Of a stretch of DNA of 11,483 nt, positions 5,580 to 11,483 are shown piece by piece. Origin of the DNA: JAQGMO01 sp050954505. Lineage in GTDB: Bacteria > Pseudomonadota > Gammaproteobacteria > Burkholderiales > Burkholderiaceae_D. The translations under genes were made by a program, and so were the position numbers. Each line of letters starts with the position of its first letter. The stretch's first letter is position 1. Below the pieces are notes generated by a model, which did not search any database, was not told where the DNA came from, and worked only from the letters and a program-made list of their open reading frames with translations. Where the stretch lies: positions 1 to 11,483 of the forward strand of contig JBPBPY010000031.1 in NCBI GenBank assembly GCA_050954505.1, given 5' to 3'.

Positions 5580-8510
5580 TCAAGCCGCGCGGCGGACTTC
5601 GCCGGCGCCAAACAGGTTGGCTTCGCAGCGCCCGCACAGGCCTGGATGACCGGCATGGGCGCCGACGTCGGCGCGGTAATGCCAGCAACGTTCGCATTTT
5701 TCATTTGCCGAAGCCGTGACCACGATGGCTTCGCTGGCGCTGTCGGCCACTTCGGTCAGCGTGGCCTGCGAGGTGATGAGGATGAATTTCAAGTCGTCGC
5801 CCAGGCTGCTCAGCAGTGCAAACTTTTCGGCTGCCGCCCGGATCTCGACTTCGGCCTGCAGCGAGGAACCGATGGCGCCGGACACGCGCACTTCTTCGAG
5901 CTGGCGCGTGACGTCGGCACGGATTTCGCGCAGGCGGGCAAACTTGTCGAGCAGCGTCTGGCTGCCGGCCACTTCGGGCAGCGCATGGTATTGCTGGGTG
6001 AAGATGGTTTCGCTGCTGTCGGCATACGTTTTTGCGTCGGCAAAGAACGACCAGGCTTCTTCAGCGGTAAACGACATCACCGGCGCCATCAGGCGCAGCA
6101 AGGCCTGGGTGATATGCCAGATTGCCGTCTGCGCCGAACGCCGCGCCGGTGAATCGACGCCTGCGGTATACAGCCTGTCCTTGAGGATATCCAGGTAGAA
6201 GCCGCCCAGGTCTTCCGAACACAGCATCTGCAATTTCGACACCACCGGATGAAATTCATAGCGGATGAAATGCTGCAGGATTTCTTCCTGCACCTGGGCC
6301 ATGCGGGCAATCGCATAGCGGTCGATTTCCAGCATGGCGGAAACCGGCACGGCATTGCTGGCCGGATTGAAGTCCGAGGTATTGGCCAGCAAAAAGCGCA
6401 GCGTGTTGCGGATGCGGCGGTAGGACTCCACCACGCGTTTGAGGATTTCATCGGAGATCGACAGCTCGCCCGAATAATCGGTCGACGCCACCCACAGGCG
6501 CAGGATTTCCGCGCCCAGCGCATCGGAGACTTTTTGCGGCGCCACCACATTGCCCTTGGACTTGGACATCTTCTTGCCTTCGCCATCGACCACAAAGCCA
6601 TGGGTCAGCAGCGCCTTGTAGGGCGCGCAGCCATTGAGCATGGACGAGGTCAGCAGCGAGGAATGGAACCAGCCGCGATGCTGGTCCGACCCTTCCAGGT
6701 ACAGGTCGGCAGGAAATGCCGATTCTTGCGCATGCGAACCGCGCAGGACGGTCTGGTGCGTGGTGCCGGAATCGAACCAGACATCGAGCGTGTCGCGGTT
6801 CTTGACATACATGGCAGCATCGTCGCCCAGCAGCGTGGCAGGGTCGAGCGCATGCCAGGCTTCGATGCCCGAGACCTCGACCAGCCTGGCCACGGCTTCG
6901 AGCAGCTCAGGGGTGCGCGGATGCAGCGCGCCGGTTTCCTTGTGGACGAAGAAGGCCATCGGCACGCCCCACTGGCGCTGGCGCGACAGGGTCCAGTCGG
7001 GACGGTTGGCGATCATGCCATGCAGGCGCGCCTTGCCCCAGGCTGGAAAGAATTCGGTTTCTTCGATGCCTTGCAAGGCGGTCTGGCGCAAGCTCTTGCC
7101 GCCATCCTTGGGCACCACGTCCATGCCGGCAAACCATTGCGAGGTGGCGCGGTAGATGATCGGCGTCTTGTGGCGCCAGCAGTGCATGTAGCTATGTTCG
7201 AGCATTTCCAGCTTCAGCAGGGCGCCAGCGGCCTCGAGCGCCGCGCAGATCGGCTTGGAAGCATCCCAGATCATCATGCCGCCGAACAGCGGCAGCCAGG
7301 AGGCATAGTGGCCGTCGGCCATCACCGGGCTGATGATGTCGGCGTCGACCAGACCATGCGCCTTGCAGGACAGGAAATCGTCGACACCGTAGGCGGGCGC
7401 CGAATGAACGATGCCGGTGCCGGCGTCGAGCGTGACATACTCGGCCAGGTAGATGGGCGAGAGGCGGTCGTAGCCGGCGTCCTGGCCAGCCAGTGGATGA
7501 TGAAAGGCGATGCCTTCCAGCGCCGCGCCGGGGCAGGTGGCAACGATGCTGCCGGCCAGGCCGAAACGTTTCAGGCAGCTTTCCACCAGGTCGGTGGCCA
7601 GGATCAGCAGCGCCGGCTGGCCGGCGCGCTCGGTCGCCACCAGCGCATACGACAACTCCGGATGCACATTCATGGCCTGGTTGGAGGGGATGGTCCACGG
7701 CGTGGTGGTCCAGATCACGATCTGGCCCTGGCCGGCCGGCAGCTGGGCGAGGCCAAACGCGGCGGCAATGCGTTCGGGCTGGGCGAAGGCAAAGCCCACA
7801 TCGATGGCCGGGTCGCGCCGGTCCTGGTATTCGACTTCGGCTTCGGCCAGCGCCGAGCCGCAATCGAAACACCAGTTCACCGGTTTCAAGCCGCGATAGA
7901 CGAAGCCTTTTTCCAGGATGGTGCCCAGGGCGCGCAGCTCGTCGGCTTCGTTGCCGAAGTCCATGGTCTTGTACGGATGGTCCCAGTCGCCCAGCACGCC
8001 CAGGCGGATGAAATCCTTCTTTTGCCGTTCGATCTGTTCGCTGGCATAGGCGCGCGAACGCATCAGCACTTCGGCGGTCGGCAAGCTCTTGCCATACAAT
8101 TTTTCGATCTGGATCTCGATCGGCATGCCGTGGCAATCCCAGCCCGGCACATATTGCGCATCGAAGCCGTCGAGCTGGCGCGTCTTGACGATCATGTCCT
8201 TGAGGATCTTGTTGACGGCATGGCCGATGTGGATGTCGCCATTCGCATACGGCGGGCCGTCATGCAGGATGAATTTCTTGCGGCCCTTCGAGACCTCGCG
8301 GATTTTCTTGTACAGCTTGCGTTCCTGCCACTGCTTGACCCACTGTGGTTCACGCTTGGCCAAATCGCCGCGCATCGGAAATGGCGTCTCGGTCATGTTG
8401 ACGGGATAGCGGCTTTGCGGTTTGCCCGCCGGTTTGCCGGCGCCTTGCTGGCTGGTGTTCCTGGCGGCTTGGTCTGGTGTGGCTGATGCAGCTGATGTAT
8501 TGTCGGACAT
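5580..8510 (-). CDS. ileS: Isoleucyl-tRNA synthetase
   Basis: Charges tRNA-Ile with isoleucine in the cytosol and edits mischarged valine. The 976-residue class I synthetase shows HIGH (94-97, within PPYANGDIHIGH), GWDCHG (123-128), the CP1 editing motif WTTTPWTIPSNQ (267-278), the editing-site segment VHSAPAYGVDDF, and KMSKS (647-651). The C-terminal zinc knuckle uses Cys939, Cys942, Cys959 and Cys962. This is the bacterial type with a C-terminal zinc finger, as in E. coli (938 residues). The extra length is mainly an N-terminal extension of about 38 residues rich in Ala, Gln, Ser and Gly before NMTETPFPMRGDLAKREP, where conservation begins. ATG at 8510 has only a weak AAAGAAA-like ribosome site; Met39 (8396) would remove the extension. 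It lies 75 bp after ribF and 14 bp before lspA, an arrangement common in proteobacteria. Confidence 0.98.
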   Translation of the reverse strand: MSDNTSAASATPDQAARNTSQQGAGKPAGKPQSRYPVNMTETPFPMRGDLAKREPQWVKQWQERKLYKKIREVSKGRKKFILHDGPPYANGDIHIGHAVNKILKDMIVKTRQLDGFDAQYVPGWDCHGMPIEIQIEKLYGKSLPTAEVLMRSRAYASEQIERQKKDFIRLGVLGDWDHPYKTMDFGNEADELRALGTILEKGFVYRGLKPVNWCFDCGSALAEAEVEYQDRRDPAIDVGFAFAQPERIAAAFGLAQLPAGQGQIVIWTTTPWTIPSNQAMNVHPELSYALVATERAGQPALLILATDLVESCLKRFGLAGSIVATCPGAALEGIAFHHPLAGQDAGYDRLSPIYLAEYVTLDAGTGIVHSAPAYGVDDFLSCKAHGLVDADIISPVMADGHYASWLPLFGGMMIWDASKPICAALEAAGALLKLEMLEHSYMHCWRHKTPIIYRATSQWFAGMDVVPKDGGKSLRQTALQGIEETEFFPAWGKARLHGMIANRPDWTLSRQRQWGVPMAFFVHKETGALHPRTPELLEAVARLVEVSGIEAWHALDPATLLGDDAAMYVKNRDTLDVWFDSGTTHQTVLRGSHAQESAFPADLYLEGSDQHRGWFHSSLLTSSMLNGCAPYKALLTHGFVVDGEGKKMSKSKGNVVAPQKVSDALGAEILRLWVASTDYSGELSISDEILKRVVESYRRIRNTLRFLLANTSDFNPASNAVPVSAMLEIDRYAIARMAQVQEEILQHFIRYEFHPVVSKLQMLCSEDLGGFYLDILKDRLYTAGVDSPARRSAQTAIWHITQALLRLMAPVMSFTAEEAWSFFADAKTYADSSETIFTQQYHALPEVAGSQTLLDKFARLREIRADVTRQLEEVRVSGAIGSSLQAEVEIRAAAEKFALLSSLGDDLKFILITSQATLTEVADSASEAIVVTASANEKCERCWHYRADVGAHAGHPGLCGRCEANLFGAGEVRRAA

Positions 8511-8585
8511 GGTTTTCTTTGCTGGATTTTTTTGCGGAGTATCGAAGGTGCACCAGGGTGCAAACGCGTTCAGTTCAGGCCGGCG
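8511..8585 (-). other. ribF-ileS junction
   Basis: This 75-bp gap is the longest junction inside the leftward cluster. On the minus strand it has a short inverted repeat TGCACC-CT-GGTGCA (8551-8564), then a run of seven A residues and the purine-rich ileS leader. There is no T-run after the hairpin, so it is not a typical terminator, and no good -10/-35 pair was seen. Read-through from ribF to ileS is the simplest reading. Confidence 0.45.
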
Positions 8586-9599
8586 TCAAATTCGGTCGGT
8601 GGCGGAGATCGCCTGGCGCTCCTGGCGGAACCATGTGCGCGCCTGGGCGGCGTCGTTGGCAATGGCTTCGGTAAGGCTGGCGAGGTTGCCATATTTTTGT
8701 TCGTCGCGCAGTTTTTGCAGGAACTCCACCTGGATGAGCTTGCCGTAGCACTGCTGGTCGAAATCGAAGACATGGGTTTCCAGCAGCACGCGGCCGCTGT
8801 CGTCGACGGTGGGCCGCACCCCGATGCTGGCCACGGCAGGCAGCGGTTTGCTTGCCAGGCCATGGACTTGCACGACATAGATGCCGGAAAGCACCGGCCG
8901 CTTGTGCGACAGGCGCAGGTTCAGGGTCGGAAAACCGAGCGTGCGGCCCAGCTTGGCGCCGTGCACCACGTGGCCGGACATGCGGTAGTCGTGGCCGAGC
9001 AGCTCGCGCGCCAGGGTAAAATCGCCCTGCGCCAGCGCCAGCCGCACGGCAGAAGAGGAGATGCGTGTTGCGGTGGCAGCGGCGCCATCGGATGCAGACG
9101 CGGCGGTGAGCGGGGCAGTGATGTTGCCCAGCGCCTCGACTTCGAAGCCACGCTGGCGGCCGGCAGCGATCAGGCTGGCAAGATTGCCGCCGCGCCTGGC
9201 GCCATAGCAGAAATCTTCACCGACAATGATCCACTTGGCGTGCAAGCCCTGGACCAGGATCTGCTCGACAAAATCCTCTGGCGACAGTGCCGCGAGATGG
9301 GCATTGAAATGCTCGACGATGACCCGGTCCACGCCTGCCTGCGACAGCGATTGCAGCTTGTCGCGCAAGCCGGCTATGCGCGGCGGCGCCTTGGTCGGGT
9401 CGCCGGCGCGCTCGGCAAAGAATTCACGCGGATGCGGCTCGAAGGTCATCACGGCGCAGTCGAGTCCGCGTGCCGCAGCTGCCTCGCGCATGCGGGCAAT
9501 CAGCGCCTGATGGCCACGATGCACGCCATCGAAGTTGCCGATCGTGAGCGCGCAGGGCGCACGCGCCTCGGCATTGGGAAGTCCGCGAAATACCTTCAT
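8586..9599 (-). CDS. ribF: Bifunctional riboflavin kinase / FAD synthetase
   Basis: Phosphorylates riboflavin to FMN and then adenylylates FMN to FAD in the cytosol. The 337-residue protein has the N-terminal nucleotidyltransferase module with GNFDGVHRGH (21-30), FEPHPREFF (53-61), GEDFCYGARRGGN (127-139) and TRISSSAVR (178-186). The C-terminal riboflavin kinase module has GRTLGFPTLN (218-227), SIGVRPT (258-264) and the likely catalytic glutamate E274 in LETHVFDF. Length is slightly above E. coli RibF (313), partly because of an Ala/Thr-rich insertion at about 161-178, just before ISSSAVR. The ATG at 9599 (MKVFRGL) fits the family N-terminus although no strong ribosome site precedes it. It is the first gene of the leftward cluster; a candidate promoter lies about 70 bp upstream. 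Confidence 0.97.
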   Translation of the reverse strand: MKVFRGLPNAEARAPCALTIGNFDGVHRGHQALIARMREAAAARGLDCAVMTFEPHPREFFAERAGDPTKAPPRIAGLRDKLQSLSQAGVDRVIVEHFNAHLAALSPEDFVEQILVQGLHAKWIIVGEDFCYGARRGGNLASLIAAGRQRGFEVEALGNITAPLTAASASDGAAATATRISSSAVRLALAQGDFTLARELLGHDYRMSGHVVHGAKLGRTLGFPTLNLRLSHKRPVLSGIYVVQVHGLASKPLPAVASIGVRPTVDDSGRVLLETHVFDFDQQCYGKLIQVEFLQKLRDEQKYGNLASLTEAIANDAAQARTWFRQERQAISATDRI

Positions 9600-9626
9600 G
9601 TGCTAACCGGCTCGATCATCGTGTGG

Positions 9627-9655
9627 CTAAACCCGGGGTGGCAAAACCGGGGCGG
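9627..9655. repeat. Imperfect tandem repeat in the ribF leader
   Basis: Two adjacent units, CTAAACCCGGGGTGG (9627-9641) and CAAAACCGGGGCGG (9642-9655), match at most positions with a one-base length difference. The array lies between the predicted transcription start and the ribF ATG, so it would be in the mRNA leader. It is too short to resemble an FMN riboswitch, and none of that element's conserved sequence is visible. Confidence 0.5.
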
Positions 9656-9657
9656 AA

Positions 9658-9680
9658 AAACCCTGCATTATAAAGGGTTT
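9658..9680. promoter_or_regulatory. 7-bp dyad spanning the ribF -10 box (possible operator)
   Basis: AAACCCT at 9658-9664 and AGGGTTT at 9674-9680 are perfect reverse complements separated by nine bases that contain the TATAAT box. On the minus strand the right arm runs into five T residues, so a weak terminator for rsmE is an alternative reading. An operator for a dimeric repressor is the other reading; the sequence alone does not decide. Confidence 0.4.
9667..9672 (-). promoter_or_regulatory. Candidate -10 element for the ribF-ileS-lspA-coaBC-dut cluster
   Basis: The minus strand reads TATAAT, a perfect sigma-70 -10 hexamer, which would place the transcript start about 60 bases before the ribF ATG. 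No good -35 hexamer is found at 16-18 bp spacing (the sequence there is AGCGGC-like), and there is no TG extension. The box sits in the loop of a perfect inverted repeat (9658-9680). The call rests on the -10 match and the position. Confidence 0.5.
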
Positions 9681-9684
9681 CATC

Positions 9685-9718
9685 GGCAAGCCGCTCTGTG
9701 CCGCGCAGCGGCCTTGCC
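9685..9718 (-). terminator. Strong hairpin downstream of rsmE (possible transcript end)
   Basis: GGCAAGCCGCT (9685-9695) pairs with AGCGGCCTTGCC (9707-9718) over 11 base pairs with one bulged C and an 11-base loop. It lies about 70-100 bases after the rsmE stop. It is not followed directly by T residues on the minus strand, so factor-independent termination is only partly supported; it could instead block 3' exonucleases. Confidence 0.4.
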
Positions 9719-9797
9719 TGAGTGGCGCGCAGCGCCCCTATACTGCATGGCGCGCAACGCCCCTACACTGCGTGGCGCGCAGCGCCCCTACATCTCG
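9699..9797. repeat. 25-bp tandem repeat array overlapping the rsmE stop codon
   Basis: Three 25-bp units lie head to tail at 9723-9747, 9748-9772 and 9773-9797, sharing the core TGGCGCGCARCGCCCCTA. A degenerate fourth copy precedes them at 9699-9722. The last unit contains the rsmE stop codon (9788-9790) and its final codons. Each core is itself an inverted repeat (GGCGC-GCA-GCGCC), able to form a 5-bp hairpin; unit 2 loses one pair (G to A). The degenerate copy reads GCCGC-GCA-GCGGC, so one base pair is swapped and pairing is kept. Confidence 0.85.
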
Positions 9798-10513
9798 CCC
9801 CAGATCGCATTCAACGCTGCCAGCGCCGCCAGGCCGGCCGTTTCAGTGCGCAGGATGCGCGGCCCCATCGACAGCGCCAGGACGCCATGGCTGGTCGCCA
9901 GTTTTTCTTCCGCATCGGAAAACCCGCCTTCCGGACCCACCAGCAGCGCCACCGATTGCGGCGGCTGGTGCCGTGCCCAGTCCGACAGCGACTGCTCGCC
10001 ACGGGGGCTGAGCAAAATGCGCCGGTGCAGGTCTTGCTGGCTGACCCAGTCATTGAAGTCGGCGGTGTCGTTGAGGTGCGGCAGTCGGTTGCGCCCGCTC
10101 TGTTCGCAGCCGGCGGCAATGATGCCGGACCAGTGCTGGTGGCGCTTGGCGGCTCGCTCGGCCGACAGCCGCACCACGCAGCGCTGCGCCTGCAACGGCG
10201 CGATGGCGGTCACGCCCAGCTCCACCGCCTTTTCCACGATCCAATCCATCTTGGCCGCTTCCGGCAGGGCCTGGGCCAGCGTGATGGCATACGGCAGCTC
10301 GACTTCGTCGGACGAAAAGGTCTTGATTTCCGCGCTGCTGCGCTTTTTCTCGATGCTCGACAGCGTCGCCGTGTAGGCGCCGCCTTCGCCGTTGAACAGG
10401 GTGATCTGCTGGCCAGCTTCCAGCCGCAAAACCTGGACATGGCTGGTCACTGCCTCGGGAAGCGTGATGTGGGCGCCGATCGACAGCGCCTGGGGGCAAA
10501 AAAAACGTGGCAT
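9788..10513 (-). CDS. rsmE: 16S rRNA (uracil(1498)-N3)-methyltransferase
   Basis: SPOUT-class methyltransferase that makes m3U1498 in 16S rRNA of the small ribosomal subunit using S-adenosylmethionine. The 241-residue protein (E. coli 243) has an N-terminal PUA-like part (about 1-70; MPRFFCP, HVQVLRLEAGQQITLFNGEGG) and a C-terminal knotted domain with VEKAVELGV (93-101), EQSGRNRLP (137-145), LLVGPEGGFSDAE (190-202) and the AdoMet-binding knot LSMGPRILRTETA (214-226). The start at 10513 is favoured over upstream codons because it matches the conserved MPRFF N-terminus and has AGGA seven to eight bases upstream. The gene is divergent from tkt. Its stop codon lies inside a 25-bp repeat array, so the last residues (GEM) and the stop are part of the repeated sequence. 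Confidence 0.96.
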   Translation of the reverse strand: MPRFFCPQALSIGAHITLPEAVTSHVQVLRLEAGQQITLFNGEGGAYTATLSSIEKKRSSAEIKTFSSDEVELPYAITLAQALPEAAKMDWIVEKAVELGVTAIAPLQAQRCVVRLSAERAAKRHQHWSGIIAAGCEQSGRNRLPHLNDTADFNDWVSQQDLHRRILLSPRGEQSLSDWARHQPPQSVALLVGPEGGFSDAEEKLATSHGVLALSMGPRILRTETAGLAALAALNAIWGEM

Positions 10514-10650
10514 GAATTTCCTATCAGGCAAAACAGGTGGCGCCCGGCGTGGACCAACGCAGCATAGCAGGGCATGCGAGCGTGGGCGCGAATGGCGCAC
10601 CTGCCTCTGTTAAAATATCGGCCTCGCGGCATTTACCAAACCAAACGATC
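10514..10650. promoter_or_regulatory. Divergent rsmE/tkt promoter region
   Basis: This 137-bp spacer must hold the rsmE and tkt promoters. Toward rsmE, TGCTATGCT on the minus strand (10569-10561) resembles an extended -10. Toward tkt, TAAAAT lies at 10611-10616. Long-range inverted arms CAGGTGGCGCC (10534-10544) and GGCGCACCTG (10594-10603) pair over 10 bp with one bulge, flanking the rsmE -10 candidate. No clear -35 element is seen in either direction. Confidence 0.4.
10611..10616 (+). promoter_or_regulatory. Candidate -10 element for tkt
   Basis: TAAAAT matches five of six positions of the sigma-70 -10 consensus and sits in the AT-rich patch TTAAAATAT within otherwise GC-rich DNA, 34 bases before the tkt ATG. 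No TTGACA-like -35 is found at the usual spacing, so the assignment depends on composition and position. Confidence 0.4.
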
Positions 10651-11483
10651 ATGACAGCTATGCTTTCCACCGACAAAATGGCCAATGCGATTCGCACCCT
10701 GGCAATGGATGCAGTACAACAGGCGAATTCCGGTCATCCGGGCATGCCCATGGGCATGGCGGACATTGCGGTGGCGCTGTGGTGCAAGCATTATCGCCAC
10801 AATCCGGCCAATCCGCGCTGGGCCAACCGCGATCGTTTCGTGCTCTCGAATGGCCATGGTTCGATGCTCCATTATGCCTTGCTGCACCTGACCGGTTACG
10901 ACCTGCCGATGTCGGAGCTGCGCAATTTCCGCCAGATGCATTCGAAAACGCCCGGCCATCCTGAAGTCGATGTCACGCCAGGCATTGAGACCACCACCGG
11001 CCCCCTGGGCCAGGGTTTGACCAATGCGGTCGGCATGGCGCTGGCGGAAAAGCTTCTGGCTGCCGAATTCAACCGCCCCGGGTTTGCGGTCGTCGACCAT
11101 TACTCGTATGTGTTTGCCGGCGACGGCTGCCTGATGGAAGGCATTTCGCACGAAGCCTGTTCGCTGGCCGGCACGCTGGGCCTGTCCAAGCTGGTGGTGC
11201 TGTATGACGACAACGGCATTTCGATCGACGGCCATGTCGAAGGCTGGTTCACCGACGACACGCCGAAACGCTTCGAAGCCTATGGTTGGAATGTGGTGCG
11301 CGATGTCGACGGCCATGATGTGGCGGCCGTCGATGCCGCCCTTGTCAATGCCCGCGCCTCGGCCAAGCCGACGCTGATCTGCTGCAAGACCGTCATCGGC
11401 AAGGGTGCGCCAACCATGCAGGGCACCCACAATGTCCACGGCGCCGCATTGGGCGCCAAGGAAATTGCCGCCACCCGCGAAGC
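10651..11483 (+). CDS. tkt: Transketolase, 5' part (cut by window end)
   Basis: Thiamine-diphosphate enzyme of the non-oxidative pentose phosphate pathway; moves two-carbon ketol units between sugar phosphates in the cytosol. The first 277 residues are present, of roughly 665 in the family, and the frame is open to the window edge. Conserved features in order: NSGHPGMPMGMADI with the active-site His near residue 28, NRDRFVLSNGHGSMLHYALLH, HSKTPGHPE, the TTTGPLGQG segment, and the ThDP/metal motif beginning GDGCLMEGISHE and ending YDDNGISIDG, then GWFTDDTPKRFEAYGW. Identity to the E. coli TktA pattern is high throughout. ATG at 10651 gives MTAMLSTDKMANAIRTLAMD; Met4 (10660) is an alternative. 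No Shine-Dalgarno is visible before either. Divergent from rsmE, so it is probably transcribed from its own promoter. Confidence 0.96.
   Translation, partial: MTAMLSTDKMANAIRTLAMDAVQQANSGHPGMPMGMADIAVALWCKHYRHNPANPRWANRDRFVLSNGHGSMLHYALLHLTGYDLPMSELRNFRQMHSKTPGHPEVDVTPGIETTTGPLGQGLTNAVGMALAEKLLAAEFNRPGFAVVDHYSYVFAGDGCLMEGISHEACSLAGTLGLSKLVVLYDDNGISIDGHVEGWFTDDTPKRFEAYGWNVVRDVDGHDVAAVDAALVNARASAKPTLICCKTVIGKGAPTMQGTHNVHGAALGAKEIAATRE

Larger units (their letters stand above)
9600..9787. other. Structured spacer between ribF and rsmE
   Basis: This 188-bp spacer between two leftward genes is dense in symmetry. From ribF outward it holds an imperfect 14/15-bp tandem repeat rich in AAACCCGGGG (9627-9655), a 7-bp dyad around a TATAAT box (9658-9680), an 11-bp bulged hairpin (9685-9718), and a 25-bp tandem array running into rsmE (9699-9797). 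No coding region is supported. It probably contains the end of the rsmE transcript and the promoter of the ribF cluster. Confidence 0.6.

Noticed and set aside
5566..5697. N-terminal extension of LspA to 5697
   Set aside because: The extra 44 residues are Arg/Pro-rich, overlap the 3' end of ileS in another frame, and precede the normal LspA N-terminus.
6249..8486. A 745-codon open frame on the plus strand
   Set aside because: It lies wholly antisense to ileS. Long antisense frames are expected opposite GC-rich genes, and the translation is rich in His, Gln, Arg and Gly with no recognisable domain, while the ileS frame has every family motif.
8551..8564. Terminator between ribF and ileS
   Set aside because: The TGCACC/GGTGCA hairpin has a two-base loop and is followed on the minus strand by mixed sequence and then A residues rather than T residues.
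9600..9666. FMN riboswitch upstream of ribF
   Set aside because: The leader is only about 60-70 bases and shows none of the conserved multi-stem FMN element.
9699..9797. CRISPR-like array
   Set aside because: The 25-bp units abut one another without spacers, so this is a tandem repeat, not a repeat-spacer array.
8532..10376. A 614-codon open frame on the plus strand
   Set aside because: It runs antisense through ribF, the repeat spacer and rsmE. Both opposing genes are certain, and the translation has no domain-like pattern.

Overview
The window looks like an ordinary chromosomal housekeeping segment from a high-GC betaproteobacterium. Gene content, the order ribF-ileS-lspA-coaBC-dut, and protein features (for example the alanine-rich RibF and the GIVHSAPAYGVDDF-type IleRS editing loop) point to Burkholderiales, most likely Oxalobacteraceae (Massilia/Janthinobacterium-like). 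The family assignment is inference, since no rRNA or other marker gene is present. No tRNA, rRNA, CRISPR array, insertion sequence, prophage or defence gene was seen, and I found no convincing new multi-gene system.

Layout from left to right. (1) Positions 27-1988 (+) encode a complete TonB-dependent outer-membrane receptor of unknown substrate. (2) A 146-bp convergent spacer carries a short 9-bp tandem repeat. (3) A compact leftward gene cluster follows, read in transcription order from the right: ribF (FMN/FAD synthesis), ileS, lspA (lipoprotein signal peptidase), coaBC (coenzyme A), dut (dUTPase), and last a PDZ/M48-like lipoprotein whose zinc-protease motif is damaged. Its internal junctions are 75, 14, -1, 39 and 0 bp, so it is probably one operon. 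(4) A 188-bp spacer between ribF and rsmE holds a good -10 box inside a perfect 7-bp dyad, an 11-bp bulged hairpin, and three 25-bp tandem repeats plus a degenerate fourth. (5) rsmE (16S rRNA m3U1498 methyltransferase) is also leftward. (6) Across a 137-bp divergent spacer, tkt (transketolase) runs rightward off the end of the window.

The genes are mostly independent housekeeping functions, with two sensible links. RibF makes FMN, the cofactor of the CoaC half of CoaBC. LspA is the peptidase that would mature the lipoprotein encoded at the end of the same cluster.

The points most worth a second look are three. One is the M48-like lipoprotein, which has RExxH in place of HExxH. Another is the structured repeat array at the rsmE 3' end, where one base pair appears to have changed in a compensatory way. 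The third is the dyad lying over the predicted ribF -10 element. Smaller items are five clustered in-frame ATGs at the coaBC start and directly abutting stop/start codons at dut.
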